Below, in pieces: positions 1 through 7,038 of a stretch of DNA of 15,972 bases. A program made the translations under genes and the position numbers. The notes under the pieces were generated by a model, which was not told the DNA's origin, did not search any database, and worked only from the letters and a program-made list of their open reading frames with translations. This DNA comes from JADLEX01 sp964586775 (GTDB lineage Bacteria > Lernaellota > Lernaellaia > JACKCT01): positions 1 through 15,972 of the forward strand of contig CAZPJD010000020.1 of the NCBI GenBank assembly GCA_964586775.1, read 5' to 3'. Each line of letters opens with the position of its first letter. Within the stretch, counting starts at the first letter, position 1.

Positions 1-110
1 CCATCGACCAATACGTCCGCTGGTACAACGAAGCACGCATCCACTCGGCGCTCGATTACCGGACTCCGTGCGAATTCGAGACCGAATGGATCACACAAAA
101 CGCCGCTTAA
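1..110 (+). CDS. IS3-family transposase OrfB, C-terminal end only (partial, 5' end outside window)
   Basis: The reading frame is open from the window edge (first whole codon at position 3) to a TAA at 108-110, giving 35 residues. It contains the RWYNEARIHSALDYRTPCEFE-type block that closes the DDE integrase core of IS3-family OrfB proteins. The WYN, R-hS-L-Y and TP-F spacing is the diagnostic part and includes the region just after the catalytic glutamate. The protein joins and cuts insertion-sequence ends. What is visible is undamaged and ends with a normal short tail, so the copy may be intact upstream. Its stop codon lies only 32 bp before the stop of the convergent antiporter gene. The IS subgroup cannot be told from this fragment. 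Confidence 0.85.
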   Translation, partial: IDQYVRWYNEARIHSALDYRTPCEFETEWITQNAA

Positions 111-140
111 AACCGTCTTGCTTTCGGGGGGACACTACGG
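1..140 (+). mobile_element. Right end of an IS3-family insertion sequence (boundary approximate)
   Basis: The transposase tail is followed by about 28 bp of non-coding DNA containing a G-run and the motif GGGGGGACACTAC (about 126-138). IS3 elements normally end with a terminal inverted repeat just past the OrfB stop, and a C-rich repeat read inwards is common in the family. The left end lies outside the window, so neither the repeat nor a target-site duplication can be confirmed. The boundary near 138-140 is inferred and would place the element against the stop codon of the antiporter gene at 143-145. Confidence 0.45.
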
Positions 141-142
141 AT

Positions 143-1837
143 TCACCCCGGCGCTTCGCGTTTGATGACGGCGAGAAACTCCGTGTAGCCCGCGACGCGC
201 GCCACGCGCTCGACCAGCGCCGGATTCGCGAAGGTCGCGGCGATGTCGGCAAGGATTTCGAGCTGGCTCTGGTGGTCGTTTTCCGGCGTGACGATCAGAA
301 AGATCAGCGTCGCGTTTTTCCCGTCCGACGCGTCGAAGTCGATCCCCGAGCGCGAACGCCCCACCGCGACCACCGGCGAACGAAGCCCCGGCACCCGCGC
401 GTGCGGCACGGCGATTCCACCGGGCAGTCCCGTAGAGGCGATCTGCTCGCGATCGAGCACGCGGCGCGTGAGGTCGTCGACATTCAGGCCCGCGGCGAGG
501 GCGGCGAGGCGACAAAGCTGCGCGATCGCTCCGTCCCGGTCGCCGTTGTCGAGCGCCGGCGCAAAGGTCTTCGACGACAGGTCATCGTGAAAACGCACCC
601 GCCGTTTGAGGCGCAAAATCGACTGCATCAGCGTGCCCGAGGTCATCGACGTGACAAGGGCGATGACGACGAGCGCGACGAACAGCCGCTCGCCAATGAT
701 CCCGTGGCGCAGCGCGAGCAGGCCGAGGATGATCTCCATCGCGCCCCGCGCGTTCATCGCCACGCCCACGGCCAGCGATTCGCGCGGCGCGAGCCCGCTC
801 CAACGCGCGCCAATGGTTCCGCCGGTCACCATGCCGACGGTGCCGACGGCGAGAATCACGAGCGTCAGGATCGGGTCGAAGTTCGCGATGAAATCGACCT
901 TGAGCCCGATGCTGGCGAAGAAGATCGGCGCGAAGATGAAACCCACGAAGTTTTCGAGCATGGCGCGCGTCTGGGCGCGCAGATGCACCGAATCGCCGAG
1001 CGCGATGCCGAAGATGAACGCGCCGAAAATGGCGTGGATGCCGATCCACTCGGTGAACGCCGCGCAGGCGAGTGCGCCGACCAGCGCAAACCCGAGCACG
1101 CCGCCGGGGTAGGTCGCGTGCGCCTGAAGCCAGGGCAATACGCGATGAAAGGCCGCGCGACCGACGGTCAGCATGAGCGACGCGAACAGGATCGTCAGGG
1201 TCACGGTCGTTCCCACGCCCATCCGGGCGCCCGCGGCGCCGGAGAGGCTGAGCACGACGGCGAACAGATTCCACCCCACGAGATCGAGCAGGATCGCCGA
1301 CGAGACGATGATCATGCCGACGTCGGAGCGGAAGATGTTGAGATCGATCAGGATCTTGATGACGACCGGAAGCGCCGTGATCGAAAGGGCCGTGCCGAAG
1401 AACAGCGCGAAGACGATCGGGCTTGCGTCGGTCTCCGCTCCGACCAGATGCGGAACGGCACGAGCGAGCGCGAAGCCGATCGTGAAGGGGATCAGCATTC
1501 CCGTCAGTCCGACGCGCAGCGCCGACCGCCCCTGCCGCCAGACCGTGGACAGGTCGACCTCAAAACCCGCCGTCAGGAGAAAAAGCACGATCGCGACGGT
1601 GGTGAACGCCTCGAAGGCGGCCGCGAATCCGCCCGTCGCGGGAAACAGCCACGCGCTCGCGCCCGGGGCGAGGCGGCCCAGCACCGTAGGCCCGATCAGA
1701 ATCCCCGCCAGGATCTCGCCCAACACGGCGGGCTGACGATACTTGGTCGCAATCTCGCCCAGCAGGCGCGCCGCGGCCAGCAGCACCGCGAGCGCAAAAA
1801 AGAACCGGACGAGCTCGTCGTGCGTCAGACTCGTCAT
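143..1837 (-). CDS. CPA2-family cation/proton antiporter with C-terminal PTS EIIA (fructose-type) domain
   Basis: This encodes a 564-residue inner-membrane protein. Residues 10-410 are strongly hydrophobic, with about 12 membrane segments, and carry CPA2 signatures: RQPAVLGEILAGILIGP near 34-50, the LFLLTAGFEVDL block at 86-96, and NARGAMEIILG at 362-372. At the ion-binding site, where electrogenic members have two Asp, this protein has Leu184-Asp185. That resembles the Gln-Asp of KefC and suggests electroneutral exchange or K+ transport (inference). Residues 425-564 match a PTS EIIA type-2 domain with the GIAVPHA block and the likely phosphoryl-acceptor His479. The ATG at 1837 follows GAGGA and overlaps the upstream usp stop as ATGA, so the genes are translationally coupled. 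A longer open frame upstream runs over usp and is not used. The transported ion is not determinable. Confidence 0.9.
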   Translation of the reverse strand: MTSLTHDELVRFFFALAVLLAAARLLGEIATKYRQPAVLGEILAGILIGPTVLGRLAPGASAWLFPATGGFAAAFEAFTTVAIVLFLLTAGFEVDLSTVWRQGRSALRVGLTGMLIPFTIGFALARAVPHLVGAETDASPIVFALFFGTALSITALPVVIKILIDLNIFRSDVGMIIVSSAILLDLVGWNLFAVVLSLSGAAGARMGVGTTVTLTILFASLMLTVGRAAFHRVLPWLQAHATYPGGVLGFALVGALACAAFTEWIGIHAIFGAFIFGIALGDSVHLRAQTRAMLENFVGFIFAPIFFASIGLKVDFIANFDPILTLVILAVGTVGMVTGGTIGARWSGLAPRESLAVGVAMNARGAMEIILGLLALRHGIIGERLFVALVVIALVTSMTSGTLMQSILRLKRRVRFHDDLSSKTFAPALDNGDRDGAIAQLCRLAALAAGLNVDDLTRRVLDREQIASTGLPGGIAVPHARVPGLRSPVVAVGRSRSGIDFDASDGKNATLIFLIVTPENDHQSQLEILADIAATFANPALVERVARVAGYTEFLAVIKREAPG

Positions 1838-2709
1838 CCGGTTTCCTCGTCGCGCGACGCATCCGGCTCGCGGTAGAACAGCACGGCGCAGGGCAGGCGC
1901 TCGAGCACGTTCTCGGCGCTGTGGTGAAAAAAGCGGTCCCAGAAGTTGAGCTTGCGCGACGGCAGCGCGATGACGATCAAATCCGCGTCCACACGCCGCG
2001 CGTACTCCACCGTCTCCATCCCGTGACGGCCTTCGACGCACGCGGTTTCGGTTGCGAGCCCCGCGGTATCCGCCGCGCCAAGCAGATCGTCGAGTTCTAG
2101 GCGGGCCTGCGCGTCCCACAGTCGCTGCGTGTCGGCGATCGGCGCACGATCCCCGATCGACTCCGAAACGCGCGAAACGATCCGATCGAATTCGCGCACC
2201 AGATGCAGGTGCGTCGCGCCGGCCGATCGCGCGAAGTGCGTCGCGAACCGCACGAGCCGCGTGTCGTCGTCGCCATCGGAGACGCCCACGACCACGCGCC
2301 CGGCGATCGAGCCCTCGCGGCTGGGCTCGGTGAGCAGCAGCGCGCTGCACGGCGCGAGACGGGCGATGCGCCGGGCCACCGATCCGCGCAGCCCCTCGAT
2401 GAACCCTTCGCGTTCGAGCGCTCCCGCGACGATCAGGTCGGCGCGCGCGTCGCGGCCCGCTTCGCAGATCACCTCGGCGGGGTCGCCCGCGCGGATCTCG
2501 AAGGGCGGCGGTGCGTCGCCGGCGATGCGCTCCAGCACCTCGCGCACCCGCTCGCGCCGCTCGGCGTCGTCCGCGCCGACATGCACGAAGGACAAGCCCG
2601 CACCCAGCCGGCGCGCGAGCCCGACGGCCTCGCCCGCCACGGCCTCGGCGCGTGGCGACAACGCGATGCTGGCGAGGATTCGCCGGATGGGTCGCGGACC
2701 GGCGTTCAC
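1834..2709 (-). CDS. Universal stress protein with two tandem UspA domains
   Basis: This encodes a 291-residue cytoplasmic protein of two Usp alpha/beta domains. The first, at about 1-140, opens with IRRILASIALSP and continues to the ADLIVAGA and ARLAPCSALLL strands. The second, at about 145-285, contains VVVGVSDGDDD, VDADLIVIALPS and a closing PCAVLFYREP. The ATP-binding G-2x-G-9x-G(S/T) loop is not clear in either half (the first has GSVARRIARLAPCSALLL), so nucleotide binding is uncertain. The start chosen is GTG at 2709 because GGGGAGG lies 5 nt before it. An in-frame ATG at 2775 lies inside the promoter region and has no ribosome site. The gene is cotranscribed with the antiporter it overlaps. 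Usp proteins often sit beside or within CPA2 antiporters, suggesting regulation of transport in response to stress or energy state. Confidence 0.88.
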   Translation of the reverse strand: MNAGPRPIRRILASIALSPRAEAVAGEAVGLARRLGAGLSFVHVGADDAERRERVREVLERIAGDAPPPFEIRAGDPAEVICEAGRDARADLIVAGALEREGFIEGLRGSVARRIARLAPCSALLLTEPSREGSIAGRVVVGVSDGDDDTRLVRFATHFARSAGATHLHLVREFDRIVSRVSESIGDRAPIADTQRLWDAQARLELDDLLGAADTAGLATETACVEGRHGMETVEYARRVDADLIVIALPSRKLNFWDRFFHHSAENVLERLPCAVLFYREPDASRDEETG

Positions 2710-2739
2710 CGTGGCCTCCCCGTGGCGCACAAAACGTGA

Positions 2740-2775
2740 GCGCCCCTTGTAGGGACAAGGCCGGGGCGCTGTCAA
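2740..2775 (-). promoter_or_regulatory. Sigma70-type promoter of usp-antiporter operon, overlapped by a large inverted repeat
   Basis: Reading the minus strand, a perfect TTGACA (-35) lies at 2775-2770, and CTACAA/TACAAG (4 of 6 to TATAAT) follows after 17-18 nt at 2752-2746. Transcription would start near 2739, about 30 nt before the GTG. The same stretch is an inverted repeat: GCGCCCC at 2740-2746 pairs with GGGGCGC at 2763-2769, and CCTTGT (2745-2750) pairs with ACAAGG (2755-2760). It covers the spacer and -10, the usual place for a repressor operator. It could instead act as an RNA hairpin. No regulator can be named. Confidence 0.5.
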
Positions 2776-2886
2776 ACCGGGTGGGCGGGGGTTTTTGCGT
2801 GATGAAGATTTTTCTCGCGATCGCGCATGCGTCAGGTTATGCTATCTGTGCTGGCCATGACGAACTTCCGATATGGGGGAAAAGAC

Positions 2887-3945
2887 ATGCCGCGAGTCGG
2901 GATTGTTGTCATCGCATTGTTGATCGCCGTTGCCGGGTGCTCCATGACGATGGATGCGGCGAAGCAACGCCATGTCTCCGTGCGCGGAGAACGAACGCTC
3001 CTCGGACCGAAAAATACGGATCTCCTATGGAGGGTCGAGCGACAATTGATGGTCGAACTGATCCCCTTTGCGGATCACCTGCGCATCAATGCCCGGATCC
3101 TGACAACGGAATTCGACCAGCGGGTCGATACCTACCGCGTCCGGCAGATTCGGGAAGGAGGCTATGGTGCGAAGTCATCATCCTGGCCGCTGTGGACCGA
3201 CTTCGCCGTCGCGACCGTCGCGGCGAGTGGCGCGGCGTATTCGATCGCGCAGGCCGCGGACGCGCCGGACGCGAACGAAATGCGCGATGAGGACATGCAG
3301 GCCACCGCGCGCGAGACATGGAATCTGCTGACCGCATTGTTCTCGGGTGGTGCGGCCGCGAGCACGGGTTCCGGGATCTACGGCGTCTCGCGCTGCAAAT
3401 CCGAAGTCTACTCCGAACATCACATGGATCAGATCGTCGAGAGTGAAGGCGTCACCCGGTCGGACGTGGCGGAGAACTGCTCTCTCGAACTTGTGTATCC
3501 CAACGCTTCCACACGCATCGTCCGGACCGATGCCTGCGGGCAGGCCGCGCTTGTCCTCGACCCCGAACCCGATCGATATTTTCCGCTGCGCAACGTTTTC
3601 ACCGTCATTGGTTGCTCATCGACGACCGGTCATGTCGTCGAGGCGACGCTCGAAAATCTCATCTTCCTGCCCGAGGCGGCGCGGGAGCGAATCGAGACCC
3701 GCGTCGCCGAGGTGCACAAGAACGGTCGCATGATGACGGAGGCGATCGAGGCATACCAGGCGCTGCAGGAAGATGCGGCGCGGGACGAGAGCGCCGTGAT
3801 CCCCGCGAGGCTGCGTCGTCAAATGGCGGTCGAGGCCTGGGTCGAATATCAAACCTCGGTCGCGCGGTACCACAACGACCTGCCGACCGATCCGCACGGC
3901 ATCGTGGCCAACAGGATGGACTATCCCGAGGTGTTGAGGCGGTAA
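2887..3945 (+). CDS. Hypothetical lipoprotein, unknown function
   Basis: The 352-residue product starts with a typical lipoprotein signal: Arg3, a hydrophobic run at 4-16, and lipobox VAGC with Cys18. The ATG at 2887 was chosen because GGGGGA precedes it by a few bases and the signal peptide then begins correctly. Upstream in-frame ATGs at 2827, 2839 and 2857 would bury the signal. After residue 20 comes a charged region. A weakly hydrophobic Ala-rich stretch follows at 103-124, and a small-residue Gly/Ala/Ser stretch at 148-166 could be a membrane hairpin. Four cysteines (170, 198, 217, 243) lie in a beta-rich segment and could form two disulfides. The C-terminal 90 residues are helical and charged. 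I do not recognise the family. It probably sits in an envelope membrane facing the periplasm. It lies divergent to usp and upstream of another unknown membrane gene. Confidence 0.8.
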   Translation: MPRVGIVVIALLIAVAGCSMTMDAAKQRHVSVRGERTLLGPKNTDLLWRVERQLMVELIPFADHLRINARILTTEFDQRVDTYRVRQIREGGYGAKSSSWPLWTDFAVATVAASGAAYSIAQAADAPDANEMRDEDMQATARETWNLLTALFSGGAAASTGSGIYGVSRCKSEVYSEHHMDQIVESEGVTRSDVAENCSLELVYPNASTRIVRTDACGQAALVLDPEPDRYFPLRNVFTVIGCSSTTGHVVEATLENLIFLPEAARERIETRVAEVHKNGRMMTEAIEAYQALQEDAARDESAVIPARLRRQMAVEAWVEYQTSVARYHNDLPTDPHGIVANRMDYPEVLRR

Positions 3946-4050
3946 CATTTCCTCAAGGGTTCCGTCCCGCGCATCCCTGCGCTTGGTCATCGCCAAATGG
4001 CGCGCGGCGGGGCATGGTGCGTATTCCAACAATTTTGCGGGAGGGGCACG

Positions 4051-4626
4051 ATGAAACGCGTGGCGATCGCGGCGGCGCTGTCGGGGGTGATCGGGCTCGT
4101 GTGGGGCTTCGCGTGGTGGGTCGGCCTGCCCTTCGCCAACATGACGATGGAGCGATTCGCCGACGACCTCGCCGTCGCTGATTTCCTGCGCACGCAGGCC
4201 CCGGCCACCGGGGTCTACATCTTCCCCAATGTCGAAGACCCGAACATTCCGGCCGAGCGGATGGAAAAACTCCTCGCCGCGCACCGCGCGGGGCCGATCG
4301 GCCAGGTGTTTGTGCGCGCCGAGGGCGCGGAGCCGATGAGCCCGTTGACGTTCCTGTGGGGATTTTTGCACTTCGCGATCGCGGCGTCGATGATGGGCGC
4401 GCTGGTGTACGTGATGGCGCCGGTGGCGAAGTGCCGCAAGCGCCGCTTCCTGCTCGTGATGTTCGTAGCGACGCTCGCGGCGGTCTTTCACGACGGCGGC
4501 GCGCCGATCTGGTTCCTGCACCCTTGGCCGTATTGGATCATGATGGGTGCGTATCACCTGACGACGTGGGGGTGGATCGCCATCGCCATTGCGCTCATCG
4601 TAAAACCGGGCGAGGCCAAGGTGTAA
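4051..4626 (+). CDS. Hypothetical four-helix integral membrane protein
   Basis: The 191-residue protein has an N-terminal membrane segment (4-26, rich in Gly and Trp). A soluble loop of about 70 residues contains the GVYIFPNVEDPNIP block. Three more hydrophobic segments follow, at about 93-119, 128-144 and 157-185. The third and fourth are separated by HDGGAPIWFLHPWPYW, rich in Trp, His and Pro. The ATG at 4051 follows GGGAGGGG with good spacing; the frame stays open upstream to 3997 but lacks a ribosome site there. The first segment would place the Phe-Pro loop outside the cytoplasm (inference). I recall unannotated bacterial proteins with a similar GxY-FP loop but cannot assign a named family. 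It shares a strand with the preceding lipoprotein across a 105-bp gap with no evident terminator, so cotranscription is possible. Confidence 0.8.
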   Translation: MKRVAIAAALSGVIGLVWGFAWWVGLPFANMTMERFADDLAVADFLRTQAPATGVYIFPNVEDPNIPAERMEKLLAAHRAGPIGQVFVRAEGAEPMSPLTFLWGFLHFAIAASMMGALVYVMAPVAKCRKRRFLLVMFVATLAAVFHDGGAPIWFLHPWPYWIMMGAYHLTTWGWIAIAIALIVKPGEAKV

Positions 4627-4643
4627 CGCCTGCTGGCGGGATA

Positions 4644-4991
4644 TCAGACGACGATCGATCCGCAGGGGTAGAGGCAGTCGTTGGTGCACTTCAACCACGA
4701 ACACGCGTCGTAGCATTCGCAGTAATCCGTGTAGAGAGGATCGCGAGGTATGTATCTCGTCCCGAAGGCATCGTCCTGACACGCCCCTTCCGGATCGCCG
4801 GACGGATCGGGACCGCAATCCGCGCGGCACGCATTGGTCTCGTCCGTGCACTGGCTCTCGCAGTTCTCCCAATAATCCGCCGGGCGGGAATCGCAGACGG
4901 ACTCGTCATCGTCATCGTCGCCACACGAGAGCGGCGTCAGGACGAGGGCTACGATCAACACGGAGAAGAACATCTGGAGAAGTGCTTTCAT
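4644..4991 (-). CDS. Small secreted cysteine-rich protein, probable lipoprotein with CX3C pairs
   Basis: The 115-residue product begins with Lys2 and a hydrophobic core (5-19), ending LTPLSCGDDDDDE. Cys23 is the probable lipidated residue. The box is imperfect, with Pro at -3, but a Cys followed by Gly and a poly-Asp tether is common in deltaproteobacterial-type lipoproteins. Twelve further cysteines lie at 33, 44, 48, 55, 59, 71, 91, 93, 97, 102, 106 and 110. They form two similar modules: C44-x3-C48-x6-C55-x3-C59 and C93-x3-C97-x4-C102-x3-C106-x3-C110. Twin CX3C spacing recalls disulfide-stapled helical hairpins, though bacterial homology to eukaryotic CHCH proteins is not implied. The ATG at 4991 has GGAG 8 nt upstream; the frame extends to 5210 but the extension looks non-coding. 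Function is unknown. It converges on the membrane-protein gene with a 17-bp gap. Confidence 0.75.
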   Translation of the reverse strand: MKALLQMFFSVLIVALVLTPLSCGDDDDDESVCDSRPADYWENCESQCTDETNACRADCGPDPSGDPEGACQDDAFGTRYIPRDPLYTDYCECYDACSWLKCTNDCLYPCGSIVV

Positions 4992-5092
4992 GAGTCGTGC
5001 TCCGTCGTTTGATCCAAGGGCATGATACCACGTCTTGCATTGGCAGGCAGGAATTTCTTCGTCGCCAATCCACGCCGCGCCGGACGCCACGT

Positions 5093-5135
5093 CGACCAAC
5101 GACCAACGACCAAAAACCAACAACCCACCCCCACC
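5093..5135. repeat. Short tandem repeat (CGACCAA x3) followed by a C/A-only tract
   Basis: CGACCAA is repeated three times without error at 5093-5113. After that, positions 5114-5135 contain only A and C (runs such as CCCACCCCC). The stretch lies in the 217-bp gap between the small lipoprotein and the ferredoxin gene, whose divergent starts are at 4991 and 5209. Similar GACCAACGACCAA-type heptamer repeats occur between genes in many bacterial genomes. No promoter function can be assigned. Confidence 0.6.
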
Positions 5136-5208
5136 TTCCCTCGCGCGCCCGGGAGCGTAGTATGGATGCGTGGCTGGCTTTTCGTCCGGCCCGTCATCGA
5201 GGTTTCCC

Positions 5209-6516
5209 ATGGGTCACATCAACGCGAAGGCCGAATATCGTCGTTTGCAGGAGCGCCTCGACCGCATGCCCATCGGCGCGCCCGAGCACCGCGCGCTCTT
5301 CGAATTGCTCGCGGAGCTCTTCAGCCCCGAAGAGGCCCGCGTCGCGGCCGCCGTGCCGCTCGGTCTCGTGAGCGCGCGCAAGATCGCCAAGAACGCCGAC
5401 ATGGATGAAGCGCGCGCGAAGCCCGTGATCGAAGCGCTCGTGGCCAAGGGCCTGCTCGCCGATCTGCCGCGCAGCGACGGGCGCGTGTCGTATTTCCTGA
5501 ATCCCACGATGGTGGGCTTCTTCGAGTTTACGATGATGCGCGTACGCAAGGACATCGACCAGCACAAGGTCGGCAAGCTCTTCCACGAATACCTGCACGA
5601 TCCCGAAAAGGGGCTCTTCAAGCTGGCCGCCAAGGGCGAGACCTTCGTCGCGCGGCCGCTGGTGCACGAGGACATGCTCAAAGAGGGCACCTACACCGAG
5701 GTGCTCGATTACGAGAAAGCGACCCGCGTCATCGAAAACGCCGGCGCGTGGGCCGAGGCCATGTGCTACTGCCGCCACGTCAAGGAGCACGTGGGCGAGC
5801 GCTGCGGGTATCCCGAAGAGTTCTGCATGAGCTTCGGGCACGGCGCGGACTACCTGACGCGCAACGGCTTCGCGAAGCCGATCACGCGCGACCGGGCGCT
5901 CGGCGTGCTCAAAGACGCGCGCGAGATGGGGCTCGTGCAGATGTGCGACAACGTCAAGCGCGAGCCGGGCTTCATCTGCAACTGCTGCGGCTGCTGCTGC
6001 GAGATGCTGGGCAGCCTGCGCGCCTTCCCCGGCCCGACGCCGGTGGTGACGTCGAACTACGTGTCGGCCATCGACGACGCCGAATGCAACGGCTGCGGCC
6101 AGTGCGCCAAGGCGTGCCCCATCGACGCCATCGCGGTGAGCGACGCGGGACCGACGGCGAAGTACCCGAAGCGCAAAAAGACCGCGACGGTGGACGCCGA
6201 CCGCTGCATCGGATGCGGCGTGTGCAACCGCTCGTGCAAGTACGCCGCGATGGACATGAATCCCATCGGCACGCGCGTTCACACGCCCGAAGACATGATG
6301 GAAAAGATGCTGACGCAGGCGCTGGAGCAGGGCAAACTCCAGCACTTCATCTTTTCCGACCCGACGAAGCTCACGCACCGCGCGCTGGCCTCGCTCGTCG
6401 GCACGATCGCCAACCTGCCGCCCAGCAAACGCCTGCTCGCGCGGCAGCAGATGAAATCGAAGTTCATCGAGATGATGCTGACCATGGTGCCGAAGGACGC
6501 GAAAACGGTGTCGTGA
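5209..6516 (+). CDS. 4Fe-4S ferredoxin-type protein with N-terminal winged-helix-like domain and extra cysteine motifs
   Basis: The 435-residue cytoplasmic protein has no signal peptide. Residues 35-105 look like a winged helix (LGLVSARKIAKNADMDEARAKP...LVAKGLL, then GRVSYFLNP as the wing). Residues 165-265 form a cysteine-rich domain with MCYCRH (186, 188), Cys199, Cys206, Cys246 and the dense CNCCGCCC run (257-264). Two ferredoxin sites follow: Cys293/296/299/303, the last followed by Pro, and Cys333/336/339/343. These should bind two [4Fe-4S] clusters. The C-terminal 90 residues are helical. Proteins with the MCYC...CNCCGCCC-ferredoxin arrangement occur widely in anaerobes and are annotated only as 4Fe-4S proteins, so electron transfer or redox sensing is inferred. 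The ATG at 5209 follows GAGG; upstream in-frame starts lack a ribosome site. The gene stands alone, converging on the PIN gene. Confidence 0.88.
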   Translation: MGHINAKAEYRRLQERLDRMPIGAPEHRALFELLAELFSPEEARVAAAVPLGLVSARKIAKNADMDEARAKPVIEALVAKGLLADLPRSDGRVSYFLNPTMVGFFEFTMMRVRKDIDQHKVGKLFHEYLHDPEKGLFKLAAKGETFVARPLVHEDMLKEGTYTEVLDYEKATRVIENAGAWAEAMCYCRHVKEHVGERCGYPEEFCMSFGHGADYLTRNGFAKPITRDRALGVLKDAREMGLVQMCDNVKREPGFICNCCGCCCEMLGSLRAFPGPTPVVTSNYVSAIDDAECNGCGQCAKACPIDAIAVSDAGPTAKYPKRKKTATVDADRCIGCGVCNRSCKYAAMDMNPIGTRVHTPEDMMEKMLTQALEQGKLQHFIFSDPTKLTHRALASLVGTIANLPPSKRLLARQQMKSKFIEMMLTMVPKDAKTVS

Positions 6517-6543
6517 GGGAGGGATTGCGTCGCGCGCCCCTCT

Positions 6544-7038
6544 TCAGATTTGCGCGCCGAGCACAAACCGTGCCCGCTCCGCGCGGAGCATTTCAAATGG
6601 CGTCATGCAGGGGATCCCGAGCGCGATGCAGGCATTCGGAATCTTGACCCTGCGTATCGAGTCGTCGGCCTTTTCGTGCGTGACAACCGTGTGTTCGCCC
6701 GCGAGCGCCTGTGCGACGAGATAATAATCCGCGACCTGAAGGAAGGTACTCACCGCGCCGGCATCGTACCGCTGACTGCGTACCCATGTGGCGACGCGCG
6801 CGAGGGCTGGCAATGAGCCTTGATCGGGTTTTTGGAAGAACGTCTCCGCGCGAAGATGCGCCCACTCGGCCAACTCATCTCGCCCGGCCTCGATTTCGTT
6901 CGCGACCTTTTCGATGCTGTAAACTCGACCATTCGCATTCGCGCGGTCGAGCCACTCCCAGAACGCCGGACAGAAGTCGAATCCATAGTGCAGTCGCTTC
7001 GCTTGGATGAATACATTGGCGTCGAGGAGAAACGCCAT
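6544..7038 (-). CDS. PIN-domain ribonuclease, DUF4411 type (putative toxin)
   Basis: The 164-residue protein starts MAFLLDANVFIQAK and continues HYGFDFCPAFWEWL, the hallmark N-terminus of the DUF4411 PIN family. Candidate metal-binding acidic residues are Asp6, Glu48 (NEIE), Asp104 (VADYYLVA) and the THEKADD cluster at 120-126. KIPNACIALGI at 132-142 is the usual C-terminal strand. PIN proteins of this kind are predicted Mg-dependent RNases. Its ATG overlaps the stop of the upstream metalloprotease gene by one base (TAATG), with little ribosome site of its own, so translation is probably coupled. The pairing with an XRE/ImmA-IrrE gene is a recurrent toxin-antitoxin-like arrangement. The length is normal and no active-site residue appears lost. 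Toxicity is inferred, not shown. Confidence 0.88.
   Translation of the reverse strand: MAFLLDANVFIQAKRLHYGFDFCPAFWEWLDRANANGRVYSIEKVANEIEAGRDELAEWAHLRAETFFQKPDQGSLPALARVATWVRSQRYDAGAVSTFLQVADYYLVAQALAGEHTVVTHEKADDSIRRVKIPNACIALGIPCMTPFEMLRAERARFVLGAQI

Noticed and set aside
68..1876. Long plus-strand open frame opposite the antiporter gene
   Set aside because: The translation is dominated by Arg, Asp, Glu and His with no domain, the pattern of an antisense shadow in G+C-rich DNA; the minus strand encodes a clear transporter.
143..2758. Single 871-residue minus-strand open frame joining the antiporter to an upstream extension
   Set aside because: The first 307 residues are an Arg/Ala-rich out-of-frame reading of the Usp gene. 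The transporter starts at 1837, with a ribosome site and ATGA coupling.
3616..4872. 418-residue minus-strand open frame across the lipoprotein and membrane-protein genes
   Set aside because: Charged low-complexity translation with no motif. The plus strand has a lipobox, membrane helices and ribosome sites.
5158..5163. TAGTAT as a -10 box for the ferredoxin gene
   Set aside because: No acceptable -35 at 16-18 bp upstream; the region there is a C/A tract.
5194..6378. 394-residue minus-strand open frame opposite the ferredoxin
   Set aside because: Ala/Val/His/Arg-rich shadow; the plus strand carries the conserved cysteine motifs.
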